From contig JAIXMP010000033.1 in NCBI GenBank assembly GCA_025677815.1, forward strand, positions 372,001 through 436,000: DNA of 64,000 nt. Direction: 5' to 3'. The notes below the pieces were generated by a model that saw only the letters and a program-made list of their open reading frames with translations, did no database searches and was not told the origin of the DNA. The position numbers were made by a program, and so were the translations under genes. The stretch is from Phascolomyces articulosus (taxonomy: Eukaryota; Mucoromycota; Mucoromycetes; Mucorales; Lichtheimiaceae). Position 1 is the first letter of the stretch, and each line of letters starts with the position of its first letter. Below are positions 1 through 11,144 of the stretch, piece after piece.

Positions 1-2458
1 ATAATAGATGGATAGCCAACAAAGTAAATATTGCACGCGCCCACCAATTTCAGGTGAATGACACAAAAGTTACACAGGGATCATTTTATAGGTATAGTAA
101 GAATAAACACGAGTGAAAGACCTTGTTAGCCTTATGTCAGAACATGAATGGGATGGTATGTGAGACACTGACAACATCTTCAAATGTATTTTGATGCCAA
201 CTTGAGACTAGACTTTATTGTGCCACAGTGATCCAGTCTTCATCACCAGTACTTTGGAAATGCTATTTATTCTTAGCATGTTATCATGATGATCAGATGG
301 TGGAGTATTCAAAACACAATGTTTATAACAAAACTAAAATTTTCTTACATCCTAGAAATCAAAATAGAAAAATTCAATGTGCCGCCGTTGCCTCTTGAAG
401 AGGAGATCGAGAAGCACAACATGGGGAGATTCTCCTCTCTCCTATATATTTAACATATTCTCTTTAATCATGTTCTTTTTTATTTGGCAGTTTTGAACTC
501 GAAATATAATCTTTACATGAACTCGTGTGTATTATCCAAACTGCTCATGTCAAATTATTCAATAGAAAACAACAATCATTTGGCTAAAGCAGGACAGGGA
601 TTCATTCTTCTATTAAATAAAAGAGTTACTTTAATACATTTTTCCCGTCAATAACTGAATGAAAAGTTATATAAATTCTAAAGAAAGTGTAGCTGGGCAT
701 GAGGAAGGTGAGGATCAAGAAGTCTGGATAATAGATAAATAAATGCTTCAAATCATGCTAGAAAGAAATACCGTAACTAATAAAATCAAGTTAGTAAAAA
801 TCTTTGAAATCAAATAAAGTTCTAAAATGTTTGCCACTTTACACAACAATATTACTATCTTAACTATACAGTAGGTACACTTTTTTTTATGAAGCTAGAC
901 AATTGATGAGGACAGTGATGTTGATCGCTGACAATTTTTTTCAGTTGAATGACTAACATTGTGCGTTGATAGACATTTGCGAAATGTAAGCATCTATAAA
1001 TGCTATCCAAGATTAAATATAGACCATTAGGATGATAAAAGAGAAAGAAGCAAACACACATAAGAAAAATGGCTAGGTGATACACAAATGGATAAAGCAA
1101 GTATGTATTTTGATGCTCAGAAACATGGCCATACGCGTATTATTATTAATGAGGAGCATAAAATGTCTTTTTGGTTATGAAACGTGAATAACATTTCGCT
1201 CAGGTGATATAGTCTGTGATAATGATAATGATGATGATGATGGTGAGAACAGACTCTATTTTTACTGATTTAAGAATGGATATGTGCATATATTTACGGA
1301 TTGCCACATGAAAAAAAAAGGTTTGTGTGTGTGTTTCACTATTCAACGTAGAGATAGACACCTTTTAGCAACGATTCATAAATTCCCAAGAATGTGGAAC
1401 ATGGGTAAAATTAAGAATATTTTCTTTAGTATGGGATAGCATTATTCACCATGCAAAAAGCATTGCTATGAGAAAAACAATCAAATTTTGAACTATCTGA
1501 TGTTTTTTACTCATTTTGCATATAAATATATGCAGGACATTTATAGATAACTTAATAATTTACACAGATTCTTCTCAATATTATAAAACGATAGCCTACT
1601 TTTCTTTCCCCAATCCCCATTTATTTTAAGTTATTTTAATAATGATCACACACCCAAAAAAAAAAAGAGAAAGCGTGATGTCCACAGGTTGGCACGACAA
1701 TTCACTCACTTTAAATTTTTTTTAATATAGTTTTCTCTATGAATTACATCAAACGGTTCGCATAAACAGTTATGCAAAATAATTGAAGTATAAAAAAAAA
1801 GGCGTAAACCGCTCATCTATTTTTTTATGTTATCATTCTATTAACTGTCGCTTGTATAAAAAAAAGTATAACAAGTATGATGATAATGATCTACAATATA
1901 AAGTAGATAAGAGAAAGGGGGGTGAAAGAAGAACTGAGAACTCACTATGGGATTACGTGTTAGGAAAGAACAACGAAATAAAATAAGGGGTGGTGTTAGG
2001 ACTAGAATCATTCAACTACATCAAAGGCAATAGCAAACAAATAATAAGGAGGATCGATTTATTTCTACAACTATCAATAACAAGGCATTATTATAAAATT
2101 TTATTTATGCAAATCCTTTTCCTGTCTGTCTGTCTTTGTCAATTTCACTTGCTCAACATCAAAATAAACCAATCATTTAATATAAAAAATACGTTATTTT
2201 AAAAAGCAAAAAAGAAAAAAAAGCCCGCCTCTTTATATATATATTTATATAATTTATACAAAGAAAAAAATTACATTATAGTAATATCATTATCAATGAT
2301 TACTGTTTTAAGTATAGGATAGGATTTATGATTCGAAATTGGGGGGAACGAGAACGAAGAGGATGGGGAGGAAAGAAGAGAGAGAGGTGAAGAAAAAACA
2401 ATCTTTAGGAAAGATGGTGAATTTCGTCAGATGATTTGTGAAACTACCAAAAAAAAAG
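1..2458. other. intergenic DNA, no supported gene
   Basis: AT-rich sequence with poly-A/T runs and a short ATG/ATA microsatellite near 1220-1240. Short open frames exist (for example 1783-1986 and 864-1100) but they are lysine- or phenylalanine-rich translations of simple sequence without splice or family support. The last part holds the 3' flank of the minus-strand gene ending at 2459. Confidence 0.5.
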
Positions 2459-4022
2459 TTATGCACTATACCAAGTATCGACTCGTTTTCTACTTGAAGG
2501 ATGAGGTGATAGAAAAGAACCACCAAAATCCATATGTAAATGAGATCCAAATGGCATACATCCTTCAAAGGCTGCTTCAGAGACAAGATTCGTGAAGGTT
2601 TCAGATGTATTTGCATCATTTTCTAATATATGGGTGGTTATACGGCGAATTTGATCCCAAATGGCCGATAATACAGCTGCTGATGCTATTGTGCCGGGGA
2701 TGGCCGGGTGATGACTTGGAATACTATTCAATTTACAAAATAACAAATAGGATCATTTTTAGTTATATATATTATCGTTATGGGGATAGAATTGATAACA
2801 AAGAAAGTGGATGGCATCTTTCTCTCACTCTCCCCTTCCAACTTTTGTTACATTGTTGTATCGCCTTCCTTTTTTCGTGTGATAAGATCTCCCTGTTGTT
2901 TCCTTTGCTCTCTCCCCCACCATAGCCCCCTCCCTCCCTCCCCCAAACACCCTTCCTTTTTTTTTTATAGTGAAATGGTGTCGTTGATTCTTGCGCCTCT
3001 GATATCACTGAAAAGAAATCATAATACCTATCAAGATTACGCCGTCGTCTTCTTGTGAATTTTACATCACTACTAAGACTTGTATTATGACTCGCTGATG
3101 TATCACTTTGACTTTGAATATCATGTATAGGGAATCCTGCTACAGTAGGTCGGAAAGAAGGTAATGGATGTTCTTCACTACTACTTGTATTATTATTCTT
3201 TGAATTATGATCTTGTTCTTTATTTTCTCCTGCCACGATCGTTCTCTTTTCTTGTTTTGTTGATGATGGGGATGCTTCGGCTGCTGTGGTATTATTATTA
3301 TCATTGATAGCAAAAGAAGGTATGGTGATACCACCATGAGGAAGTAATATATTGGGCATACTGGCAGAATCAGGCATAAAGTCATTTAATTGAGCACGCC
3401 AAGACAATGGCGGTGATGGTGATGGTTGTTGCTGTTGTGGTGAATGAACATTGGCATCCCGTCTGTTGTTAGGGTCCAACATGCGATGGACTACTCGAGC
3501 AAAAGCAGTAGGTGAGTCTGCTTCATCTTGGGAACGATTCGTACCGTCCGAAAAATAACCTGGTTCTTCGTCTAATAAAAAAGTACCGGTTCCGTCATGA
3601 GCTGGTAGTGTTGTAAATTCATTAATGTTACGAATGGAAGAGGTGAGTGTATCAATGTCTGAAAATGATTCTGTATCGGATCCTTGACGTAATGAAGAAG
3701 TATCAGAAGGTGCGTCAAGTGTAGATGACGCTGAATCACGACGCAAGTTAGTATTCGTTGTAGCACTGGAAGTACGTCGAGAACCAGCGGAGCTTATGAC
3801 ATGCCAATCGTTATCTGAGTCAGACGAGGTGGTAGTAGTGGTAGGAGTCGTTGATGGTTGTTGTTGTTGTTGTTGTTGTGAAGGGGGGATAATAGCTCTG
3901 GGTGAAAGTATAAGACTAGTAGCAAAATCCTGTTGGTTTTCATTATCACTTAATAAATCATCGGCACTGACAGATAATTGACGCCTGTGTTGAGGTCGTC
4001 GATGTTGTTGAGCAAACGCCAT
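2459..4022 (-). CDS. low-complexity protein with a possible Atg8-interacting (LIR/AIM) motif, two exons
   Basis: Function not recognised. Exon 1 runs 4022-3028 and exon 2 2723-2459. The GTATTA donor at 3027 and the AG acceptor at 2724 join in phase, giving about 419 residues. The first part is disordered: Ser/Thr/Gln/Asn-rich with a Q7 run near residue 50. At residues 67-76 acidic residues lead into W-H-V-I (SDSDNDWHVI), which fits the known [W/F/Y]-x-x-[L/I/V] Atg8-binding pattern with upstream Asp. A basic RRRRR cluster lies just before the splice. The C-terminal exon is more ordered (IPGTIASAAVLSAIWDQ) and may be a conserved module. The intron of 304 bases is long for this window, so a missed small exon is possible. 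Autophagy involvement is inference from one short motif in disordered sequence. Confidence 0.7.
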
Positions 4023-5215
4023 ATTTTATTATTATTTTCTCGATAATGAAAAAAGAAATAAAAGAAGAAAAAAAAGGTAAAATAAGAAAAACTCAGCTTT
4101 GTACTCGCTTCTTATAAGTAAAACGCATGAATGGCACACGCAGCACCCAAAATACACTCTCTCACTTTTGGGATGTGCAATATGTCATTTCTCCCCATCC
4201 TGTGACTGTATTTATATTACGTGCTTTTAATGCATTTTCGTTTAATAGGATTTATATTTACGTACAGATTTGTATACATAAACATTTATATTATAAATTG
4301 TTGGCTCCTTGAAAATTCAATAAAACGAAGAATTTTATGCAGTATTGTTTCTTACTTCTTGTTTTATATAAATAATTCCCTACTAGGCTATTCCCTAGCC
4401 TTTATACATTATATGATTTATTGTTATGGGTAATGTCATCCTTTCAAATCACCGGGTGACAAATAAAGAAAAAGATCCCGTTCAAAAAAATCTAATACGT
4501 ATCATGCCATGATTGAGTCATTTTTATATATAAATATTTTCCCAACTTTACCCGATACTTACCCATCGTCATTAATTCATCAAAAAGTACTGTTTTTTAT
4601 AAGATGGATTTTATTACCCCTTTTCAGAAGAATAAAAAGAAATATTTGCTAAATTTATATGGTTATTATAAAATGACTTGTCTGTAATTTGATGAGTGTA
4701 ACTCCTAATAAGAGAAACACCCCATGACCGTGGGCAAAGACTGTCATTTTTGTATGATTTTATATGTCTATAAACAACACCATTTCTTCTTCCTCTTCTT
4801 CTGTTTTTTCTATTTCTGTTTTTTTTATTGCTATTGTTGGCTGCTTTCTTTGTTTGGTTGACATTATTACTATCGAGATAATCATCAGATCGTATCTTTT
4901 TTTTTCTTCAAAGAAGAATTCAAGTAGTAGTATGCAAAAAATGTAAAAGAAAAATTGTTCCCGTTTAATTCAGCAGTCAGTAGTTGTAATAGAGGCAAAT
5001 TGTTAATATGACAACTACTGGGTAATAGGAAAGCGCGTATAATGTTACACTGTTGCTGCATAACAATCATAAACATCAAAATAAACAACGCGTGCGTATT
5101 TATTATAATAATATAAGTGTCTTATAATAACATAACACCCCGAAATTCATTATATTTTTATCATAAAAACGTATTTCTTCACATTCGTGTAAATGCAAGA
5201 AATGGCGTATTGAAT
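4023..5215. other. intergenic DNA between two minus-strand genes
   Basis: Contains the upstream region of the gene starting at 4022 and the 3' flank of the gene ending at 5216. Poly-T/TCT tracts and AT-rich stretches are present. No coding segment could be supported on either strand. Confidence 0.45.
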
Positions 5216-5599
5216 TTATTGGTCATGATCGATGCTTCCAAGTACACTCATAAGGCCTTCATCGGTAATAGTTGTCATATGCTTTCCTTCGTTCAGTCTT
5301 TCGATGACTGGATTTACAATATTAGGGGCAAGGGATGTTGTGTTGGACTTTCTACGTACACTTGAAATATCCCTCGTCATAAGTATTTTGATGGTGCTCT
5401 ACACAATCAGCCTAAAACTATTATACAATAATAACCATACTTAATCAGATTGATTACTTCTTCCATTTCATTGTTTTATACTACTATACTAACTTACAGC
5501 AGCAACCGTTGCAAAGAATTTAATAAATCGGATTAAAACCTTGCTTTTTTCGGGAATGGCGACAGGAACTTCCGTGTGTCGATCTTTACCCATCATCAT
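5216..5599 (-). CDS. small two-exon protein of 94 residues, function unknown
   Basis: Exon 1 (5599-5498) begins with three consecutive Met codons and reads GKDRHTEVPVAIPEKSKVLI, then RFIKFFATVAA. A consensus GTAAGT donor follows at 5497. The 99-base intron ends in TAG at 5399. Exon 2 (5398-5216) continues in frame with STIKILMTRDISSVRR and ends ...LMSVLGSIDHDQ before TAA. The perfect donor, in-phase join and non-repetitive composition support a real gene. The RFIKFFATVAASTIKIL stretch across the junction is amphipathic or weakly hydrophobic. I do not recognise the family. Both exons are too short to stand out as single open frames. Confidence 0.6.
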
Positions 5600-5915
5600 G
5601 AATACACCTTATACAAACTTTAACAAACTTCAATGACGAATAGCAGAATCTAAATACAAAAAACCCAAGAAAAAAAAATAATACGGTGTACCTCATAGAA
5701 ATATTTTTTCAAGGAATAACACAGTTGATCTTCGATGCTACGTTTTTTTTCTCCAGCGCAAATGGTGGTGGCATTCTTTTTAATACTTAATCGCTGACGT
5801 TATACTTTCTTCTGGTAACCGGCGGTCTCTGTTATAATATTTTTGTTATCTTTCTTGTGCAGCTGTTATATTTTTCTGGGTTTTACATGAATAGCCGGTA
5901 TATAATGATTTCAGT

Positions 5916-6217
5916 ATGGCAACCATGTTTGCGTTTTGTGATATGATATTGGTAGTGGCTCCATTATTGCTGCTGTTGGTAAGTTACAGTCCTCCCATAC
6001 ATCAACTCAAAGTGAGGAAAATCTAGCGATGTTTGTTGAACTGTGTGTTTATCCCTAGGTCACAAATGGAAGAAACCCATTCCATTGTTTAGGATGTTTA
6101 TTGCATACGATGCTAGTGTTGTTTTTATTGTCAACTTCACATTTTTACTGCATATACCATCCACGATACTCTACACTCACTGTTGCCTCTGATGTTTCAA
6201 GTCAATCACAATTGTAG
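5916..6217 (+). CDS. tentative two-exon small hydrophobic protein
   Basis: A 21-codon first exon (5916-5978) encodes MATMFAFCDMILVVAPLLLL L, a signal-anchor-like segment, and ends at a consensus GTAAGT donor. An 80-base intron ending CCCTAG at 6058 joins in phase 0 to a 53-codon second exon (6059-6217) with a second hydrophobic stretch (LHTMLVLFLLS) and then a polar tail to TAG. The predicted product is 73 residues. A TATATAAT-like sequence lies about 20 bases upstream. No family recognised. Frames this short can occur by chance in AT-rich DNA, so it is a candidate only. Confidence 0.27.
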
Positions 6218-7020
6218 TCATTGCTTCCTATATGAAGTTGGCACCGTTTTCTGGTATCAATTCCTTTGGATGACCAGATCCCTATGTATAAGAACAACTT
6301 GATATAACATAACGTTTGCTATATCGTTCGTTGTGAAACTTAGTAGTGCAGCAGTAATTACAATTTTTTTGATAAACATTGCATGATGACTAACATATAC
6401 TTATTTCCTCTTTCTCTCTCTTAATGGTAAATAGTACTATCGGTACTTCACATCTCATGGTCCTACTGAAATATTTTGCAGGTCATATTAATTTGCACTT
6501 AAAAGCCTTATAACGCTGACAGCAATCGCATTTTTCGTAGTTGGTCATAAAAAATATCTTGATATATATTCGGATATTAACAGTATTGCCGTACTTTTTT
6601 TTGGTGTCTTTCCTCTTCCTAAATGTACACTGGTTGGATGTTCGTGGATCAAATACATAAAAAAAATTTGTAGATTTTATGGTTTCACCAAAGCGAATTT
6701 CATCGGATCTTCGGATTTGCTACGAAAAAAATACTTCATTCATGCATGTAAATACATTCCTTATTTGCTCCATTCATTTATGTCTGGGGCTAAACATGTT
6801 GTTCCGAAAGAATATGACAGATTGCTAGGCCATCCAATAGCCGCGCTTTATGCTTGATTTATTTTCAGTAATATATAAAAAAAATTCTATCTAAACCTCT
6901 TCAGCTTTCCGAGAGTCAAGCTAAATAGGATTCCATTTTTTCATTACTACTATATGGGATATGTACATGATTTTTCTAAATTATAAGTCTACGTAAAAAG
7001 GAGAAAAATGTCTTGGTAAA

Positions 7021-7098
7021 GAAACGCCTAATTAATGGGCGGGTGCCTAGCAATCCGTCATGTTCCCTCGGAACAGCATGTTAATTGACAGGCGTTTC
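7021..7098. repeat. nested inverted repeat (long hairpin)
   Basis: GAAACGCCT..AATTAA at 7021-7035 is the inverse complement of TTAATT..AGGCGTTTC at 7081-7098, apart from a three-base insertion. Inside it, TGTTCC (7061-7066) pairs with GGAACA (7070-7075) around a CTC loop. The segment between is locally GC-rich. It could be a miniature inverted-repeat element, a terminal remnant of a mobile element, or a structured RNA. It lies 210 bases from a coding relic on the minus strand. Confidence 0.5.
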
Positions 7099-7308
7099 CG
7101 CTACGCCAGTTGTAGTTGTTCCACTTTCTCATTCCGTCTTGTTAAGCTTGTATATAAAGGTAGTAAAAAGCTAACACCAGTAAATAAAGAAAGGAAATGT
7201 AATATTTACCCGAAATAATAAAAAGTATAATAAGTTTATTGGTTGCTTTGTGGAGTTGGACAAACTTTATGCATTGTAAGCTATCAAGAGATGAGTTCCA
7301 TCCAAAAC

Positions 7309-8054
7309 TTATTCTAGCTTTCTCAACCTAATCAAGTGCTTCATCAAGTCTCTTACCAAGTAGAACACGTTGTGTCCTCTCCATTTTATTAGGGTTGACC
7401 CCATGAAAGCGATGTGTATTAATTTATCCCTGGAATCATAACCGAATGAGCTACATCTGTAGACAACAGGTTGTTCAGTGGTTCCTTGGATGTAGACAAA
7501 ACATTTCCATGGAAGTTGACGAACAGTACGTTTATTTGAACGGTGACATTTTTTGTGCATATAATCATTAACATCGCAGCTAGTAATAATTAGTCAAACA
7601 TTTGGAATGTTGGTAAAGGATATCAGTGATGTTACTGCAACTAGTTGTTGGTTGTTCATGTAATTTTTCAAAGATAAGACAGTATGAATGCTTGTCGATA
7701 AGTTTTGGTTTGGTACCAATATTTTTGGATGATCCCGAGAATCCTTCTTCATCACTTTCGCATAATTTATTGACAGCTGAATAAGACAAAATAGACGTGG
7801 CTACAACTACTCTAATCCACACGCTTTCGTTTTCTTACAATAAATTTAATCTTTTATTTATGTATCACCTTCCCATTCCATATAGTTTGGAGAGGTACAA
7901 TTCTTCGATCGCCCACGGTGGTTGCATCACTCGTGATAATAAAAACTGAATAATAAAAAATAAAGAAGAAAAGCACTTTCATATAGATTCTATGAACAAC
8001 CTCATATTTATATACAGATGATGAATTTTTGGCCCAAGGCCGTGGCCTTTTCAT
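7309..8054 (-). pseudogene. decayed minus-strand coding relic, possibly mobile-element derived
   Basis: Three consecutive minus-strand open segments (8054-7854, 7822-7580, 7560-7309) read as protein-like sequence broken by stops. The first starts MKRPRPWAKNSSSVYKYE. The second contains a KLCESDEEGFSGSSKN stretch and ends ...HSKCLTNYY. The third has Cys-containing, basic sequence (CHRSNKRTVRQLPWK, then YRCSSFGYD) and a Leu/Arg-rich end. No consensus introns were found to join the three. The Cys-rich basic C-terminus followed by an RDL helix is loosely reminiscent of transposase C-termini, but this is not demonstrated. A real multi-exon orphan gene remains possible. Confidence 0.35.
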
Positions 8055-9172
8055 TTTTATATATGAATAGCTTGAATCTGCTTGGTATGGCTGAATTTTT
8101 CAACAGATGACTGAGCTCTCAGAAAATAAATTCCAACCCACCCGAATTACTGTAGGGTTGGATGCCACAATTTCACAGTGAATCCAAAATTAGAAATGGC
8201 ATGCTTTTCAGGTTTTGCTCTATTTTTGCATACGAAAACTGCTAATTCATTCAAATTATCGTTCAGTAAACTATTCATCAAGTATACTTAGGTTTATTTA
8301 GCCATATTTTAATAGTAATTAAAAAAAAATTCAACTGTAAAAAAAGTAAAAGTAGGTGGTAAAGGAGCCAAGATAGTACTATTACACTTATCCTGCTATT
8401 TATTTTAATAATAGTGATACTCAAGTATAAAAGCATCCACTTAGTCAATTAAAGTATTTTAAAATCAATGATTATATATATATTTAACACGTTATATTAT
8501 ATTTTACATATCGATGTAATACAGTTCTAGACGAAAAGTTGCAACAAAAAAAAATGAAAATAGGCATCAGACCCAACTTTTTTTTTGGCCAAATTTAACT
8601 TCCAACACTGTAACAAAGTATAAACAAATAAGTAAAAAATATCGTATGACCGTGGGGATAAGAGAGAAAATCTCTTCAGTTAATCATTTAAAGAAAATAA
8701 AATTATCATTTTTTGTATAACTTGAAAAGATCAAATTCTATTTGTTAAAGTTCAAGATTTTAAATCAACAGTAACTGATAATCTAAAAAACAAAAAATAA
8801 TTTGTGTTCCGCTTAGTCGGTCTAGCAGGACAGTGGGTGGGTAGTCTTCTGTCAGCAAAGTTCATTAAGAAGAGGGCGGAGGGCAAAGGGTGTCAACTTT
8901 TTAGTGATAAACTTTGTTTCGTAAATTCTGGTAATAAATCTGATGTATGATTGGTGAATTATCTCTGTGACTCTCCTCATCTTTGTCTTTTTGGTGCCTG
9001 ATCTGAGCTGGCACACAAAAAAAACATAAGTAGCCTTGGGATTCTTCTTTTTTTTTAGGTCTTTTCCACAGTCCCATCCCGAATTTCACTTTCTTTCATT
9101 TTCTTCTTCTTCTTGTTTCTATCAATTATACATTATCATCTTTATATTACATATCAATTGGATTAATTTATC
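8055..9172. other. intergenic DNA and promoter region of the flavin oxidase
   Basis: AT-rich without supported coding sequence. The last 150 bases upstream of 9173 are pyrimidine-rich (TCTTTTT, TTCTTCTTCTTG), a frequent feature of the 5' leaders in this window. Confidence 0.45.
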
Positions 9173-11144
9173 ATGGTCAAGACAGGATATCAACCACCCG
9201 CACCTGGTTCTAAAATTATCATTGTTGGTGCAGGCGCTTTTGGTCTTTCCACTGCTTATGCTTTATCCTTAAAGAACAAGTATGATGTTTGGGTATATGA
9301 ACGCCAAACCATTCCTTCACCTGATGCTGCATCGTGTGGTAAAATACATACAATTTTCCTATTTTATTTATTTATTTATATCATTTTTGGGAATTTACAG
9401 CCTGTTTGAAAAGAAAACTGACAACATTATTTTTATCTCACATTTTTTTTTACCGATTGCTATGATGAATTAGATATTAACAAAATCATGCGTATGGATT
9501 ATGGTGATGAAACAATGTATATGCATATGTATATGGAAGCACTTCATATGTGGGAACAATGGAACAAGGAACGTGCTTGCAAGGGTTTGGGTCCCGTTTT
9601 TCATAATGTTGGTAACTTGATGTTTTCACAAAATGGCAAGTTTTCTGCTTATGAACAACAAAGTTTGAAAGCCATTCGTGAAGCGGGTTATGGCCATTTA
9701 GTGGAAGAATATCATACTCCTGAAAGCATTGCCGAGCGATACCCCCAATTCAAAGAAGCGACAAAGAATGGATTTGACATTGCTTATCTTAATAAGGCAG
9801 GAGGTAAAAAAGAAGCTCTTTTTATTCTTGTGTTATATGGCCTATTATTACGGGAATCAGATGAAATTGGATAGGGTGGATAAAGAAGGTTCATGTACAA
9901 GGAAAAAAAACTCAATGTAAATTCAATATATTTGACAGGATGGTGTGATTCCAGTGAAGCTTGCAAGCATATCCATAGCAAGTGTGTAGAAAATGGTGTT
10001 CATTTCGTGCTTGGTCCGGAACAAGGCAGTTTTGAAAATTTCTTGTACGACGATAAGATTGCCACCAAAATAACTGGTATCAAAACAAAGGATGGTCAAT
10101 CACACAATGCTGATTTAGTCATTTTGGCTACTGGTTCATGGACTCCTTCCCTTTTGGACTTGGGTGATCGATTGATTGCTACCGGTCAAACTGTCATTCA
10201 ATTCCAGGTGCCTGATCATATGAGAAAACTGTTCGAAGCTCAACCTACATGGTGTGCTGATTTGTCAGTGACGGGATATTACGGATTTGCTATCAATTCA
10301 GAGGGAAAGATGAAAATTGGCTATCATTCCAGTGGTTATGTGAATTTACGTGAAAAGGATCAAGTATCCGTACCACGTACACAAGTGACCAATCCTATGG
10401 ATAGTATTCCCATCAAGGCATTGGGAGAATTCCGACAATTCTTATCGAAATTCCTTCCCATTACGACACCTTTGGATATCTGCTATGCTCGCGTTTGCTG
10501 GTAATTATTTTCTTAGTGTGTGTTTCATTGGAGAGGAGAGAGAGGGAGAGAATTTACGGTTGGGAATTTACAACTCTCTTTTGGACCGTGGAAAAAAATC
10601 ACGAAATTCTGATTATCAAATTTTTGAAAATTCCATTTCTAATTTACGGAATTCTCATCGTGGGTAATTATTGTTGTTATTTATTAGGTATTGTGACTCT
10701 GTTGACGGACATTATCTGATTGCACCTCATCCCGATTTTGAGAACTTGATTATTGCATCGGGTGATTCAGGTCATGGCATGAAGTAAGTTTTTTTTTTAG
10801 TTTGTCACTCTTAACAAGAGTGAGAATTGAAGTAGTACGGAAATTGAAATTCTCATTTTCTATTGTGAATACGTGTAATGTAAAAAGTTCGTAACTCTTA
10901 TCAACAAATTCTTCTTTCTGTTAGATTTATTCCCAACTTGGGCTTCAAGATTTGCCATGTAATCGAAGGTATCGATTCCGAATATAGCCGAGCATGGGCA
11001 TGGCGTGATATGCCAATGGATGCTACTTATGATGGCTTACGTGCTGACAGTGGACCCAAGATTCAACTGGATTTGAACAAGGAAGATCAATATACACGTA
11101 TGGCTACTAAAGACGATTGCAAGTGTGCAAGGCCAAGCCTTTAA
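9173..11144 (+). CDS. FAD-dependent amino-acid/amine oxidase (sarcosine, pipecolate/saccharopine or fructosyl-amino-acid oxidase type)
   Basis: Five exons join in phase: 9173-9338, 9474-9803, 9939-10500, 10688-10783 and 10925-11144, giving 457 residues. The N-terminus carries a Rossmann FAD-binding motif, IIIVGAGAFGLSTAYAL, followed by the acidic strand end YE. Middle segments include VILATGSW, another FAD-contact motif of the DAO superfamily. Near the C-terminus CWYCDSVDGHYLI and GDSGHGMKFIPNLG match the conserved region that carries the covalent-flavin Cys in monomeric sarcosine and fructosyl-amine oxidases. The length fits that family. The expected reaction is oxidative deamination of an N-substituted amino acid producing hydrogen peroxide; the exact substrate cannot be read from sequence. 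The end is ARPSL, not a canonical peroxisomal tripeptide. Confidence 0.92.

Larger units (their letters stand above)
5600..7308. other. intergenic region with weak coding hints
   Basis: Upstream of the 5216-5599 gene. It holds the tentative hydrophobic two-exon frame at 5916-6217 and the nested hairpin at 7021-7098, listed separately. A short open stretch near 6780-6857 (MSGAKHVVPKEYDRLLGH) is competing with another open frame and cannot be assigned. The rest shows nothing supportable. Confidence 0.4.

Noticed and set aside
1783..2202. Two adjacent plus-strand open frames of about 70 codons
   Set aside because: Lys/Tyr/Asn-rich translation of simple AT sequence, no introns or family features.
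3021..3040. A 20-base GTAT...CAG stretch in exon 1 of the first gene as a mini-intron
   Set aside because: Far below any plausible fungal intron length; its donor is instead used with the acceptor at 2724.
2780..3058. Plus-strand frame opposite the first gene
   Set aside because: Antisense shadow of exon 1 and the intron; Ser/Pro/Phe-rich and not protein-like.
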